A stretch of DNA of 28,995 nt from positions 1 through 28,995 of IMG/VR virus record IMGVR_UViG_3300038825_000912; one strand, given 5' to 3'. The notes below the pieces were generated by a model, which worked only from the letters and a program-made list of their open reading frames with translations, had not been told where the DNA came from and did not search any database. A program made the translations under genes and the position numbers. Within the stretch, counting starts at the first letter, position 1. Each line of letters begins with the position of its first letter. This stretch comes from a virus. Below are positions 28,826 through 28,995 of the stretch, piece after piece.

Positions 28826-28853
28826 TAATATGCCGTAGTTCCTGATAAGTTCC
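28826..28853 (-). promoter_or_regulatory. ECF-like promoter, copy 8 (weaker match)
   Basis: GGAACTT (28853-28847), 15 bases, ATATTA (28831-28826), minus strand. The -35-like box is exact, the -10-like box differs (ATATTA). A further GGAACTA lies inside the spacer. It would serve the DUF932-like gene. Confidence 0.5.
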
Positions 28854-28995
28854 ATAATAATTAAACTTTCTGAAAATAAATTGCGACCTGAATTATAACT
28901 GGCTTAGACCTTTTTGGTTTTTTCAACAAGATAATCCTAACCTGAAAACGGATTGGGGGGAGGCCCGTGCGGAATAAAAGAGACACACCCATACT
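28854..28995. other. Gene-free right edge
   Basis: No frame or structure of note. There is a short G-run (GGGGGG) near 28955-28960 and T/A-rich stretches. Together with 28663-28853 this makes a 333-base stretch without a gene, of which only the leader and promoter described separately are explained. Confidence 0.5.

Overview
This window looks like part of the genome of a tailed, probably short-tailed, marine bacteriophage. The reasons are a compact AT-rich sequence, collagen-like stretches of overlapping small genes, tail-fibre repeats of the kind common in marine phage metagenomes, and a set of virion genes whose order recalls the T7-type ejection proteins. No integrase, polymerase, terminase, capsid, portal or endolysin gene is visible, so the window is a fragment and neither host nor lifestyle can be read from it.

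Left half (1-16069, plus strand): virion and membrane genes. A tail-fibre gene runs in from the left edge, followed by small conserved proteins and a cassette of short membrane proteins (about 2715-4657). These include a lysine-rich secreted peptide, a polytopic membrane protein, a lipoprotein, and three proteins that each pair one membrane segment with a coiled coil. They look holin- or spanin-like, but no lytic enzyme accompanies them. A large 899-aa tail/structural protein and a 228-aa appendage-like protein follow. Then come three long genes (8317-16069) whose order and properties suggest DNA-ejection proteins: a glycine-zipper protein ending in an S74 self-processing domain, a coiled-coil protein and a 1328-aa giant.

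Right half (16059-28662, minus strand): small early or replication-associated genes converging on the virion genes. A perfect hairpin at 16581-16606 lies between the two transcription units. The distal part (16059-20161) carries DNA-processing genes: a Cas4/RecB-like nuclease with an apparent Fe-S cysteine set, two further PD-(D/E)XK-like proteins, zinc-ribbon proteins and a possible ssDNA-binding protein. An HNH endonuclease sits in the middle (20846-21376). The part from 21475 to 25891 is a dense chain of very small genes linked by ATGA, GTGA and TAATG overlaps. Their ribosome-binding sites are written into the 3' end of the gene before, giving runs of C-terminal glutamates.

The strongest novel signal is regulatory. 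Eight leftward promoter-like sites share GGAACTT, then exactly 15 bases, then GTATAA or a relative. They lie only on the minus strand between 22.0 and 28.9 kb. The layout is that of an ECF (sigma-E-like) promoter. One of them sits just in front of a 170-nt region whose 3' end is a perfect tRNA T-arm and acceptor strand and whose 5' end is the matching acceptor strand, with other stems between. It does not fold as a normal tRNA or tmRNA, and a QxK-type PD-(D/E)XK nuclease gene lies right behind it. Further right, a 412-base gene-free stretch holds four iteron-like repeats, a G-rich tandem repeat and a clear terminator. The DUF932-like gene at the right end has a structured leader of its own.
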